NCBI RefSeq assembly: GCF_019430885.1
Contig: NZ_JAHYBZ010000004.1
Coordinates: 372,001-436,000 of the forward strand
DNA from: Roseomonas alba
Lineage (GTDB): Bacteria; Pseudomonadota; Alphaproteobacteria; Acetobacterales; Acetobacteraceae
Reading direction: 5' to 3'
Length of the DNA stretch: 64,000 nt
Shown here: piece after piece, positions 51,448 through 60,230 of the stretch
How the letters are laid out: every line of letters starts with the position of its first letter
Position numbering within the stretch: position 1 is the first letter of the stretch
Notes under the pieces: model-generated
What the model was told of the DNA's origin: nothing
Database searches by the model: none
Seen by the model: only the letters and a program-made list of their open reading frames with translations
Made by a program: the position numbers and the translations under genes

Positions 51448-52172
51448 GGCTCGGCGCCCGCATCGTCGGCGACCTGCGCCAGGTGCTCGCCGCCGAGGTC
51501 CGCGCCGGCGAGCGCGCGGCGATGACGGCGATCCGCGCCGAGACCGAGCAGGTGACGCAGGAGCTGCGGCGGCAGATCACGAGCAGCTTCGGCGGCAATG
51601 CGCGTGGCATCGCCAGTGCCTGGCGCTCTCAGGTGTTTCCCCGCGCGGGGCAGTCGCTGCGACCCGCCGGGCTGGTCTGGACCAAGGTGCCGAACGTCAT
51701 CGATGCCTTCGATCGCGGCGCGCTGATCCGCGCCAAGGGTGGCCGGAAGTTCCTCGCCATCCCGACCGGCTTCAACGCGGCGCGGGGGCGCCGGGGCCGC
51801 GGCGAGAAAGGCATGCGCGTCACCCCAGCGCAGATGGTGGCGTCGGGGCAGGCATTCCTGCGGCCGTTCCAGTCGGGGCGGGGTTTCGTGTGGTGCCTGC
51901 CACTGCGACAGGGCGAGCAGACCGGACGGCGCCGCCGCACCCGCCTGGTCGCCGGCGGCCTCGCCGAGATCGGCACCGGCAACCGCAAGGGTCGCGAGGC
52001 CTGGGCGCGCGGCATGCTCGCCCGCGGCATGGTGCCGATGTTCTTGCTGCTGCCGCAGGTGAAGCTCGCCAAGCGGCTCGACGTGAAGGGTGCCGCCGAG
52101 CGCGGCCTGCGCCGGCTGCCCGGGCGCTTCGTGGCGGCGTGGGAGCGTGAGAGCGGGAGGACGACACCGTGA
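51444..52172 (+). CDS. DUF6441 minor tail protein (gpZ-like)
   Basis: A 242-residue protein. Its N-terminal helix (VRAGERAAMTAIRAETEQVTQELRRQI), FDRGALIRAKGGRKFLAIPT and a late FLLLPQVKLAKRLDV match DUF6441, the tail-completion (gpZ-like) family of alphaproteobacterial phages. GTG overlaps the holin stop. Confidence 0.75.
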   Translation: MRLGARIVGDLRQVLAAEVRAGERAAMTAIRAETEQVTQELRRQITSSFGGNARGIASAWRSQVFPRAGQSLRPAGLVWTKVPNVIDAFDRGALIRAKGGRKFLAIPTGFNAARGRRGRGEKGMRVTPAQMVASGQAFLRPFQSGRGFVWCLPLRQGEQTGRRRRTRLVAGGLAEIGTGNRKGREAWARGMLARGMVPMFLLLPQVKLAKRLDVKGAAERGLRRLPGRFVAAWERESGRTTP

Positions 52173-52615
52173 GCATGCGCGAGACCGCCATCGCGGCGCT
52201 GCACGGCCGGCTGCAGACCGCGCTCGCCACCCGCAATCCGGCCCCCCTGATCCTGCGCGGCGAGACCGTGCCGCAGCGCCTGCCGCCAGGCGGCCTCGTT
52301 GTCATTCGCGACGGGGAGACCGTCGAGGAGACGGCGATCCTCTCGCCGCTCGCCTGGGCCATTGAGCATCGTGCCGAGGTCGAGGTCACCGCTGGTGGCG
52401 CGACGCCCGCGGTCCGCAATGCGCTGCTCGACGCGCTGCTGGTAAATATCGCCGCCGCCATCACCGCCGACCGCACCTTCGGCGGTGCCGTGGAATGGGT
52501 GCAGCCCGGCGCGCCCGATTTCGAGGATGTCGAGTTCGAGGGTGCCGCCGCTGCTCGCACCGCCTCCGTCCCCGTCACCCTGTTCTTCACCGTCGCCGGC
52601 TCGCCGCTGGCCTGA
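52169..52615 (+). CDS. gpU-like tail terminator
   Basis: A 148-residue protein with AIAALHGRLQTALATRN, GGLVVIRDGETVEETAIL and FTVAGSPLA. This is the pattern of tail-terminator proteins often labelled acyl-CoA transferase in alphaproteobacterial phages. It caps the tail tube. GTG overlaps the DUF6441 stop; the tail tube gene follows. Confidence 0.7.
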   Translation: MSMRETAIAALHGRLQTALATRNPAPLILRGETVPQRLPPGGLVVIRDGETVEETAILSPLAWAIEHRAEVEVTAGGATPAVRNALLDALLVNIAAAITADRTFGGAVEWVQPGAPDFEDVEFEGAAAARTASVPVTLFFTVAGSPLA

Positions 52616-52649
52616 CGCTTCTCCTCCCCGTTGATCCCGGAGATCCCCG

Positions 52650-53606
52650 ATGCCCCGTGCCATCGGCGCCAATTGCCGCCTGCTCATGATCCCCGAGGCG
52701 ACCTACGGCACTGCCCCCTCGGGCGACTGGCTGCGCATGCCCTTCCTCTCCTGCGACCTCGGCGCCGAGCAGCCGCTGCTCGATGCCGACGTGATCGGCG
52801 TCGGCAGCAGCCGCGATCCGGCGGCACCCTTCCTCGACACCGTCACCGTGCAGGGTCAGGCGGTGGTGCCGGTCGATCTCAACAACATCGGCCACTGGCT
52901 GCGCCTGCTGCTCGGCCCGCCGACCACCACCGGCACCAGCCCGAACTTCATCCACAGCTTCGGCTCGGGCGCCGCCGCGCTGCCCTCGAACAGCATCGAG
53001 ATCGGCTATCCGGACGTGCCGAACTACGATCTCTGCACCGGCGTGCGCGCCGACACGCTGGAGATCGACTTCTCACCGACCGGGCCCGCCACGGCGACCT
53101 TCGGGCTGATGGGGCAGGGCTCGACGCGCGGTGCCTCGAGCTCGGGCGGCACGCCGAGCGCCGCCGCCTACAACGCCTTCAACAAGGCGCAGGGGGCGAT
53201 CAGTCGGAATGGCTCGGCACTCGCCCAGGTGACGGGTGCGCGGCTGACCTATGCCAACGGTATGGAGATGGTCCGCACCATCCGCGCCGATCGGAAGGTG
53301 GAGGGCGTGGATCCCGGCATCGCGCGCGCCACCGGCCAGATCACCGCGCGCTTCGCCGACACCACCCTGCTCACCCAGGCGCAGAACAACGCGCCGGCGG
53401 AGTTCGCCTTCAGCTACGCGATCGATGCGAACCGCAGCCTCACCTTCACGCTGCACGAGGTGTACCTGGCGCTCGCCAAGACCCCGGTCGAGGGGCCGGG
53501 CGGGGTCGAGGCGAGCTTCGAGTTCCGCGCGGCCTACAACGCAACCGCCACGCGCATGATGACGGCGCTGCTGAAGAACCAACAGGCGGGGACGGAGTAC
53601 GCGTGA
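52650..53606 (+). CDS. major tail tube protein
   Basis: A 318-residue beta-rich protein: LLMIPEATYGTAPSGDWLRMPFLS, DTVTVQGQAVVPVDLNNIGHWLRLLLG, DTLEIDFSPTGPATATFGLMGQG, and LTFTLHEVYLA near the end. It matches phage tail tube proteins (gpV-like). In most phages the tail chaperone gene follows directly; here 2.5 kb of foreign-looking DNA intervenes. Confidence 0.85.
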   Translation: MPRAIGANCRLLMIPEATYGTAPSGDWLRMPFLSCDLGAEQPLLDADVIGVGSSRDPAAPFLDTVTVQGQAVVPVDLNNIGHWLRLLLGPPTTTGTSPNFIHSFGSGAAALPSNSIEIGYPDVPNYDLCTGVRADTLEIDFSPTGPATATFGLMGQGSTRGASSSGGTPSAAAYNAFNKAQGAISRNGSALAQVTGARLTYANGMEMVRTIRADRKVEGVDPGIARATGQITARFADTTLLTQAQNNAPAEFAFSYAIDANRSLTFTLHEVYLALAKTPVEGPGGVEASFEFRAAYNATATRMMTALLKNQQAGTEYA

Positions 53607-53721
53607 TGCGCTAAATGCCAACTGCAAATGGTCCTTCCATTACGGCGTCAGTATACAACCCGAGGTGGAAATACCGTCCACGATATGGCACCTTCTTCGT
53701 TGACGAATCGGGGTCCGGCGA

Positions 53722-53931
53722 GTGCCCGACAATCTTCCTGCTGTTTCCGTTCCGCATCCATTTTCGGTCGGACCCGCCGCTCAGCGCCGAGCCGAACTCC
53801 TGGCAATCTTCGATCGCCTGAGCACCGAAGGACAGGAACTGGTCGTCGCTGCCGCACGCATCGCGCAGCGGCACCACGGCTGCATTTCGCGCCAGGCTCG
53901 CGGCGCTTCCATCGCGGAGGTGGACGACTGA
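53722..53931 (+). CDS. possible 69-residue remnant of a regulatory protein
   Basis: The frame from GTG 53722 reads PAAQRRAELLAIFDRLSTEG then QELVVAAARIAQRHHGC, an amphipathic helix like the end of phage HTH repressors. It has no good ribosome site and its beginning is not like a protein, so it may be the tail of a broken gene. The rest of 53607-54207 shows no supported gene. Confidence 0.3.
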   Translation: MPDNLPAVSVPHPFSVGPAAQRRAELLAIFDRLSTEGQELVVAAARIAQRHHGCISRQARGASIAEVDD

Positions 53932-54207
53932 CAGCGACCTCCAATCAACGGACCCGAGCGGCGCATTGTTGATCAGAAGCAGCGGTCGTGCCCGAGTTGG
54001 TGCTCGAATGTATGGGCTGGACAGGTTGCCGAGATCGCTCGGAGGAATTGGCCGGCTGCAGCGGAGTGTTCGTGAACCGAGCTGCCGGCTCGAAAGGATA
54101 GGACATTGAAGGAACTTGGCTCGTAACCGGTCTCTCGATGTCCACTTCGCGCCTACTGAAGCGCTTCGAGATCGGCGATGAGGATTCTCTAACTTGCCAC
54201 TCGGTGA

Positions 54208-55854
54208 CTATGGAGTGTCGCCGACTGCAGGCTCGAAGCCTGCCTTGACCGGCGCACGCCGCGCCGCGGCAACGATACGACCAGCGAAACAGAGAGGCAG
54301 CGTCACAAGTTGGTCCTGCGCGGCGGCCACGTCAGCAGAAGTCAGCGCGCCGGTGATCCGGACGCGATGCTGGTGGCCCTCTGGCACCAGCACCAGACGC
54401 CCGGCGTCGAACAGTACGTGCATGTGAATCGTTAGCAGCAGCCCGTTATCTGGGGAGTTGTCGTCAAATCCATCCGGGGCGGTCACGATGTGCGCGGCGT
54501 TCAGCAGAAGTGGATCGTCGCAGCCGGTGATAGCGCAGCGTCGACCGAACAAAAGCATCACCTGCCGTCGGAATTGCCCCTGACCAGGACGCAGCATCGC
54601 CGACCCCTGTACACGGGCCAGTGGCAGTCGAGCCATGGGCGGTTCGATCTGGGGGGGTGCGGGGGCGTCATCAGGGTCGCGTGGAACTGGGAGTAGGCCG
54701 TGGGCGGAAGTCCAGTGCCGATAGTCCTCGGCCATTGGGTTCGACGGGATCAGCGTTGCGATGGCATGCAGCGGCACAGATTCGATGTGGAAGGTCGTGC
54801 CTGTGAGATCAGGGCGCCACATCGTGCGGGCAATCTTGCCGCTGTCCTCGCTGATGCGGACACCTTTGAAGACCCGGGATGTGTAGTCATCAATCACGCT
54901 CGGAGCGAACGCATGGTCCGGAATGACGAATGGATCGCGACGAGGATCGTTCGGGAACCAGTCAACGATATTGCGATGCTCCATTGGCCCCGTGGGCGTC
55001 GCGACAAATGCGATCTCCGCAACGTTTGGGGCGATCTTGATGGCGTGAATGAGGTGCGTCTTGCGGACATAGGCGCGCGCAAGATCATGGGAACTGGCAA
55101 ACTCCAGCAGATGCTGCGACTGAGGGTCGTCCAGCGGTGCGCGGGCCGCCGCGATGATCCGCTGCTGATGCTCCCCCTGACGGACATGGATGCAGAGCCC
55201 CCAGGTCGTGGGATCGAAGCCCAAGGCACGAATTGAGTCGCCCAATGGATTCTGGAAGTCGATGTAGACGCGGTCGTCTTCGACGCGTGGTGAGAAGGTG
55301 GCCGAGACGGGGATGATGTCGTCGCCGCCGTCTTGGCGGCTTGTGGGTGACGTCGCCTGCGTCGGAAGAAAACGCCTATAGTCGTCGAAGTCTGGTGTGT
55401 CTTGCGCGTCCTGCCACTGCGCGTCGGTGATGGACGTGGCAATCCTGCGCCAGTCAGCAAAGGCGCGTACCTTCGTCATGGCAAAGGCGACCGCGTAAGG
55501 TGGCAGATCGACGCGGGAGTCGGTTGCGCGGACTACCTCATCGATCATTCGCGCCCGATCACCCGGTTCGCGAACGAGCCAGGGAATGAGCACCGGGCCC
55601 AAGCCGATACTAGGTTGGCCAGTGGCTTCGTTCACAACAATCACACTCAGCGGCGGGACGTTAATTCCCTGCTGCTGACCGACTTCCCATAGCAGATGAC
55701 CAAGGATGCCGATTTGCCTGCCAACTCCCAGAGAATGTAGCGCCAAGCCGTACTGACGACGCAGTCGATTAGCGACGTCGCCATAAGTGATCTCACGCCG
55801 CTGCTCCAACGACGTGATGAGGATGTCGAACAATGGCTTGGTGAAGTTGGTCAT
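54208..55854 (-). CDS. HNH endonuclease inserted in the tail operon
   Basis: A 548-residue protein. The N-terminus (KPLFDILITSLEQRREITYGDVANRL then NVPPLSVIVVNEATGQPSIGLG) is a DNA-binding-like module seen in restriction-type proteins. The C-terminus is an HNH nuclease: FGRRCAITGCDDPLLLNAAHIV with the catalytic His, then NGLLLTIHMHVLFDAGRL. The middle 300 residues are not recognised. It lies antisense to all tail genes, in DNA clearly less GC-rich than its neighbours. I start at 55854; the frame is open to 56298, but that part is antisense to the chaperone. Likely a cargo restriction or defence gene. Confidence 0.8.
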   Translation of the reverse strand: MTNFTKPLFDILITSLEQRREITYGDVANRLRRQYGLALHSLGVGRQIGILGHLLWEVGQQQGINVPPLSVIVVNEATGQPSIGLGPVLIPWLVREPGDRARMIDEVVRATDSRVDLPPYAVAFAMTKVRAFADWRRIATSITDAQWQDAQDTPDFDDYRRFLPTQATSPTSRQDGGDDIIPVSATFSPRVEDDRVYIDFQNPLGDSIRALGFDPTTWGLCIHVRQGEHQQRIIAAARAPLDDPQSQHLLEFASSHDLARAYVRKTHLIHAIKIAPNVAEIAFVATPTGPMEHRNIVDWFPNDPRRDPFVIPDHAFAPSVIDDYTSRVFKGVRISEDSGKIARTMWRPDLTGTTFHIESVPLHAIATLIPSNPMAEDYRHWTSAHGLLPVPRDPDDAPAPPQIEPPMARLPLARVQGSAMLRPGQGQFRRQVMLLFGRRCAITGCDDPLLLNAAHIVTAPDGFDDNSPDNGLLLTIHMHVLFDAGRLVLVPEGHQHRVRITGALTSADVAAAQDQLVTLPLCFAGRIVAAARRAPVKAGFEPAVGDTP

Positions 55855-56082
55855 GGTGAATATTGGCCCGCGACCCAAAGCGATCGCAACTATCGGACTG
55901 CCTGGAACGGGCCGCTGCAGGCCACTTCGCTGCGGCCAGCGGAAAGTCGATCGACTGGCGCGACGACAAGAGGGGGCGGCGGTGTGGGCTAGCGACAGTC
56001 GGATGCCCTCAATCTCGCTCACTGCGCTCACCCCGCGCTGACGCGCATTGCTTCGCTTCCTTCCTTCCACATGGAGAAGTCC

Positions 56083-56460
56083 ATGCTCACCCTCGACCTT
56101 CCGGCCGAGCCGTACTGGCTCGACCTGCCGCGCGGCGTCCGCGTCGAGATCCGGCCCGTGACCACCGCGGTCATGGCCGCGGCGCAGGCCGCCGCTGCGC
56201 GCCGGCTCGCCGCAATCCGCATCGCCGACCCGGACCTCGACCCCGACATGTCCCGCGGGCTCTCCTTCGCCTTCCTGGTCAAGGCGCTGGCCCGCCACGC
56301 CGTCACCGCCTGGGAGGGTGTCGGCGACGCCGCGGGCACGCCGCTGCCGCTCTCGCCCGAGGCGGTCGAGCGCCTGATGGACCTCGACGACATCGCCGCC
56401 GCCTTCTGGGACCGCGCCACGGCGCCGGTCGCCGCGGTGGCCGCCGAGGGAAACGGCTGA
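56083..56460 (+). CDS. tail assembly chaperone gpG-like
   Basis: A 125-residue protein (EPYWLDLPRGVRVEIRPVTTAVMAAAQ, FAFLVKALARHAVTAWEGVG, AVERLMDLDDIAAAFWDRA). It is the gpG-type tail chaperone that binds the tape measure. I start at 56083, where GGAGAAG lies seven bases upstream; an ATG at 56071 is also in frame. Its stop follows a slippery heptamer, so a fraction of ribosomes should read on into the next frame. Confidence 0.8.
   Translation: MLTLDLPAEPYWLDLPRGVRVEIRPVTTAVMAAAQAAAARRLAAIRIADPDLDPDMSRGLSFAFLVKALARHAVTAWEGVGDAAGTPLPLSPEAVERLMDLDDIAAAFWDRATAPVAAVAAEGNG
56448..56454 (+). other. programmed -1 frameshift site (GGGAAAC)
   Basis: The heptamer G GGA AAC is in phase with the gpG-like frame (codons GGA 56449-56451 and AAC 56452-56454), satisfying X XXY YYZ. 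A one-base slip back enters the downstream frame two codons before the gpG stop. Lambda uses the similar GGGAAAG at the same place. A GC-rich sequence follows and could fold. Confidence 0.75.
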
Positions 56461-56783
56461 GGGCCCGCGCCGCCTGGCACTTTGGCTGCGGGCCCGACTA
56501 CTGCCGCGGCTGCGCCGCCCTCGGCCGCGACTGCGCCGACGCCTGCCCCTACGCCGCGCACGCCCCCGCCAGCCTTGAGGGCCACGCCTGCTGGGCCGCC
56601 GGCACGACGTACGCCGCAGTCACCATGGCCGGCCTGACCCTCGACACCGCCGGGGCGCTCGCCGCGGCGCGCGACCTCGGTGCCGCGGGCTGGGCTGCCG
56701 CCGAACTCCTGCTCGCCATCCGCATCGGCATGGCCGAGGGCGCTGCCGCCCGCCGGGACGGGGAGGGAATGCCGCATGGCTGA
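56454..56783 (+). CDS. gpT-like extension, made as a gpG-T fusion
   Basis: After the -1 shift the frame reads RLRARAAWHFGCGPDYCRG and continues for 109 residues to the stop at 56783. There is no ribosome site or early start, so it should be made only as a fusion of about 233 residues. It is unusually rich in Cys (CGPDYC, CAALGRDC, ACPYAAH, HACW), unlike DUF1799-type T domains, followed by helices (AAAELLLAIRIGMAEGAAARR). It overlaps the tape measure start by eight bases. Confidence 0.7.
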   Translation, partial: RLRARAAWHFGCGPDYCRGCAALGRDCADACPYAAHAPASLEGHACWAAGTTYAAVTMAGLTLDTAGALAAARDLGAAGWAAAELLLAIRIGMAEGAAARRDGEGMPHG

Positions 56784-58950
56784 GGCAACCCGCCGCGTCT
56801 CGGTGCGCCTCTCGCTGGACGATGCCGCCCGGGTCAAGGCCGGGCTGCGCGAGGTCGGCGAGACCGGCCAGCGCTCCCTCGACCAGATCAAGGGCGGCGC
56901 CGAGCGCGCCTCCCGCTCGCTGGAACTGCTCGACGTCGCCGTGCGGGGGATTCAGCTCGCCGGCGTGGCGGTCGCCGCCCGGGCTCTGGTCCAGGCCGGC
57001 GACGCGCTCACCCAGAGCCTCTCCCGCCTGCAGAACGCCACCGGCTCGGTCGAGCGCGCCGGCCAGGTATACGAGGCGCTCTATCGCAACGCGCTGCAGA
57101 CCGGCGTCGCGGTCTCGGAGAGCGTCGATGCCTTCCAGCGCTTCTCGATCGCCGCCCGCGAGATCGGCGCCACCTCCGACCAGGTGGTCCGCCTCGTTGG
57201 CGGCCTGCAGCGCGTCGCCATCGTCTCCGGCGCTTCCACGCAGGAGATCTCCTCGGCCACGCTGCAGCTCGCCCAGGCGCTGGCCTCGGGCGTGCTGCAG
57301 GGCGACGAGCTGCGCTCCATCCTCGAGGCCATGCCGCTGCTGGCCGAGGGGCTGGCCAAGGAACTCGGCGTCTCGATCGGCGAACTGCGCAAGCTCGGCT
57401 CCGAGGGCAAGCTCACCGCCGAACGGGTCTTTCCGGCCCTGCTGCGCGCCACCGAGCGGCTCGGCGCGGAACTCGACCGCGCCCCACTCTCCCTCGGCCG
57501 CGCCTTTGGCCAGCTGTCCGTGGCGACGGAGAACTTCCTCGGCCAGCTCGACCGCGCCATTGGCCTGTCCAACGCCCTGGCCCGGGCCCTCTCGGCTGCG
57601 GCCCGCGCGGTGGACGGCGTCCGCCAAGGCGCCGGCCTGCTGACCGAGGAGGAACGCTTCGCTGGCATGCGCCGCCAGGCCGAGGCGCTGGCGGCGCAGA
57701 TCGCCCGGCTGGAAGGCCAGCAGGACGGCCGCGCCAGCCTCACCGCCCCGGTCCGCCGCGGCAGCATCCGCCCCGGCCTGGTCGGCACCGCCGAGCAGCA
57801 GGCAGGCGTCGATCGCGCCGCCCGGCTGGAGGAAATGCGCCGGCAGTACACGGAGCTTCAGGCCGAGATCACCCGCGGCGAGCAGGCCGCCGGCGAGCGC
57901 CAGCGCAGCGAGCAGGAGAGTGCCGCTGCTGCCGCGGCTGATGCCCGCCGGCGCCGCGCGACCCAGGACGTCCAAGACCTCACCCGCGACCTCGACGACC
58001 GCTTCCGGATCAACCGGGAATACGAGGAGCGGGTGCGCCGGCTGCGCGAGGCCGAGGCCGCCGGCGGCGTCACCGCCGCCGAGCGGACCCGCCTCGAGAC
58101 CCTCGCCCTGCAGGAGCGCGACGAGGCACTGCGTCGGCTGGAGCCGCGCGTCGCCGCCGTCCGCCGCGCCAGCACCGAGGGCGCGCGGGAGGCCCGCGAG
58201 GCCGAGCGGGAGCTGAACGAGCTGCTGCGCGAGCGCGAGCGGCTGATCCAGCAGAACGAGACCGCCTATGAGCGCTACCAGCGCCGTCTCGCCACCCTGT
58301 CCAGCCTGGTGGAGCGCGCGGAACGGGCGGGCCGGGCGGTGCCCGACGAGACCATCCAGCGCGAGGCGGTCGCGGCGATGGAGGAACTGGAGCGGGCGGA
58401 GGAGCGTGTGCAGCGCGGCGCGGAACGCACCTCCGACACCGTCCGCGAGCTGGGACTTACCTTCTCCAGCGCCTTCGAGGACGCGATCGTCAAGGGCGAG
58501 AAGTTCTCCTCGGTGCTGGAGGGCCTGCTGCAGGACATCACCCGCATCCTCGCCCGCAAGGTCATCACGGAGCCGCTGGGCAATGCGGTCTCGGCCGGGC
58601 TGTCGGGGATCTCCTTCGACAGCCTGTTCACCGATATCGGCTCCTGGCTCGGTGGCCTGTTCCGCGCCGAGGGTGGGCCGGTCGCCGCCGGCCAGCCCTA
58701 TGTCGTCGGCGAGCGCGGGCCAGAGTGGTTCGTCCCGCGTCAGGCCGGGACGGTGTTACCGAATGGTGTGGCGCCCGGCGGGGGCGGTCCGACCATCCAC
58801 ACCAGCATCACGATCGACGCGCGCGGTGCCGATGCCGGCGTCGAGGCGCGGCTGCGGCTGCTCGCCGGACAGATTGCGCGGCAGGCCTCGGCGATGACGC
58901 TGGACGCCATCCGTCGTGGTGGGGCGGCCTACGACACGGTGCGCGGGTAG
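56776..58950 (+). CDS. tail tape measure protein
   Basis: A 724-residue protein that sets tail length. Early helices: RVSVRLSLDDAARVKAGLREVGE, with hydrophobic VAVAARALVQAGDALTQSLSRLQ. A long coiled coil spans about 290-560 (AEREL, RERERLIQQNETAYERYQRRL). The end has SSAFEDAIVKGEKFSSVLEGLLQDITRIL, the lambda-type tape measure C-terminus, then a glycine-rich tail. The ATG at 56776 overlaps the gpT end. Confidence 0.9.
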   Translation: MAEATRRVSVRLSLDDAARVKAGLREVGETGQRSLDQIKGGAERASRSLELLDVAVRGIQLAGVAVAARALVQAGDALTQSLSRLQNATGSVERAGQVYEALYRNALQTGVAVSESVDAFQRFSIAAREIGATSDQVVRLVGGLQRVAIVSGASTQEISSATLQLAQALASGVLQGDELRSILEAMPLLAEGLAKELGVSIGELRKLGSEGKLTAERVFPALLRATERLGAELDRAPLSLGRAFGQLSVATENFLGQLDRAIGLSNALARALSAAARAVDGVRQGAGLLTEEERFAGMRRQAEALAAQIARLEGQQDGRASLTAPVRRGSIRPGLVGTAEQQAGVDRAARLEEMRRQYTELQAEITRGEQAAGERQRSEQESAAAAAADARRRRATQDVQDLTRDLDDRFRINREYEERVRRLREAEAAGGVTAAERTRLETLALQERDEALRRLEPRVAAVRRASTEGAREAREAERELNELLRERERLIQQNETAYERYQRRLATLSSLVERAERAGRAVPDETIQREAVAAMEELERAEERVQRGAERTSDTVRELGLTFSSAFEDAIVKGEKFSSVLEGLLQDITRILARKVITEPLGNAVSAGLSGISFDSLFTDIGSWLGGLFRAEGGPVAAGQPYVVGERGPEWFVPRQAGTVLPNGVAPGGGGPTIHTSITIDARGADAGVEARLRLLAGQIARQASAMTLDAIRRGGAAYDTVRG

Positions 58951-58965
58951 CCGGAGGGGTCCAGC

Positions 58966-59655
58966 ATGACCGAATACGCCTGGCCGGCCGCGCTACGCCC
59001 GTCGCGACTGAGCTTCTACCTGCAGCACAACACGCTGCGCTTCGTCTCGCCGGTGAGCCGCGCCACCCAGGTGCTGCGCCGCGACGGCGCGCGGTGGATC
59101 GCCGAGGCGAGCTTCGATCCCCTCAACCGCACCCAGGCCGGCGTGCTGGAGGGGCTGCTGGCGGCGCTCGCCGGCTCGGCCAACACCGTCCGCATCTGGG
59201 ATTGGCGGCGCGAATACCGCACCGGCGATCCGCGTAGTCAGGGCGAGATGCCGTCAGGGCCCTACTCCTTCTCGGACGCGACCATCTTCACCGATGGGAC
59301 GGGGATGGTGGTGGGCAGCGGCACGCCGTCGCTCGCCGTCGGCGCTGCACGCGGCGCTCTCTCCCTGCAAACTCAGGGCTGGTGGCCCAACGCGGTGGCG
59401 GTCGGGGCGGGGGACCATATCGGCCTCGCCGGCCGGCTCTACATGGCGACGGAACGCGTCGTCGCCTCCGGCACCGGCACCGCCACCATCCCGATCGCCC
59501 CGCCACTGCGCGCCGCCGCCCCGCTCGCCGAGCCGCTGGTGCTGACCACGCCGACGGTGGCCATGCGCCTCGCCTCCGACGACGAGGGCGCCAACCCCAC
59601 CCGGCCGGGCCGCTTCACCGCCATCACCATCCGCCTGGAGGAGGCGCTCCCATGA
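58966..59655 (+). CDS. distal tail or minor tail protein
   Basis: A 229-residue protein with WPAALRPSRLSFYLQHNTLRF, WIAEASFDPLNRTQAGVLEGLL, NTVRIWDWRREYRTGD and a beta-rich end. This gene sits between the tape measure and the gpL-like gene in many alphaproteobacterial phages and is probably the distal tail ring. Its stop overlaps the next start (ATGA). Confidence 0.65.
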   Translation: MTEYAWPAALRPSRLSFYLQHNTLRFVSPVSRATQVLRRDGARWIAEASFDPLNRTQAGVLEGLLAALAGSANTVRIWDWRREYRTGDPRSQGEMPSGPYSFSDATIFTDGTGMVVGSGTPSLAVGAARGALSLQTQGWWPNAVAVGAGDHIGLAGRLYMATERVVASGTGTATIPIAPPLRAAAPLAEPLVLTTPTVAMRLASDDEGANPTRPGRFTAITIRLEEALP

Positions 59656-60230
59656 CGGAGGGCATCACCGCCACGCCGCGCCTCTCGCCCCAGGCTGCGG
59701 CCGCTGCCACCGCGCCGGTCGCCACGCCGGTGGTGCTGGTCGAGCTCGACTTCGCCTCCGGTCCGATCCGCGCCTGGACCGGGCTCGGGCCGCTGCATTG
59801 GGCTGGAGTCACCTATGAGGGCATGGGCACCATCGGCGCCGTCTCCGACATCGAGGAGACCGCCGAGCTGCGCGCGGTGCGCATCACCCTGACCCTCTCG
59901 CCTGTGCCGCAGGAGGTGGTCGACATCGCGCTGGCCGAGCAGTCCTTCCGGCTGCGCCCGGCGCGGCTGTGGGGCGCGCTGCTCGATGCCGAGGGCGCCT
60001 TCGTCGCCGACCCGTTCCCGCTCTGGACCGGGCTGATGGACACCATGCAGGTGGTGGACGGCGCAGAGCCCAGGATCTCGCTCACCTGCGAGAGCCGCCT
60101 CGTCGACCTCGAGCGCGCCGAGGTCCGGCGCTACACCGATGCCGACCAGCAGGCCGAGTATCCGGGGGACCGCTTCTTCGAGTTCGTTCCCGCCCTGCAG
60201 GAGGCGGAGATCCGGCTGCCGGCGAGCTGA
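59652..60230 (+). CDS. minor tail protein, gpL/DUF2163-like
   Basis: A 192-residue beta-rich protein: VVLVELDFASGPIRAWTGLGPLHW, AVSDIEETAELRAVRITLTLSPVP, LWGALLDAEGAFVADPFPLWTGLMDTM, and RLVDLERAEVRRYTDADQQAEYPGDR. The pattern fits the gpL or DUF2163 group. It is coupled to the next gene by a one-base overlap. Confidence 0.7.
   Translation: MTEGITATPRLSPQAAAAATAPVATPVVLVELDFASGPIRAWTGLGPLHWAGVTYEGMGTIGAVSDIEETAELRAVRITLTLSPVPQEVVDIALAEQSFRLRPARLWGALLDAEGAFVADPFPLWTGLMDTMQVVDGAEPRISLTCESRLVDLERAEVRRYTDADQQAEYPGDRFFEFVPALQEAEIRLPAS

Noticed and set aside
53615-53821. 68-residue plus-strand frame and an 88-residue minus-strand frame in the same place
   Set aside because: Neither has a ribosome site or recognisable pattern; both lie in the foreign segment beside the HNH gene.
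54208-56298. 696-residue version of the HNH protein
   Set aside because: The first 148 residues are low-complexity and antisense to the tail chaperone gene; the clear start is at 55854.
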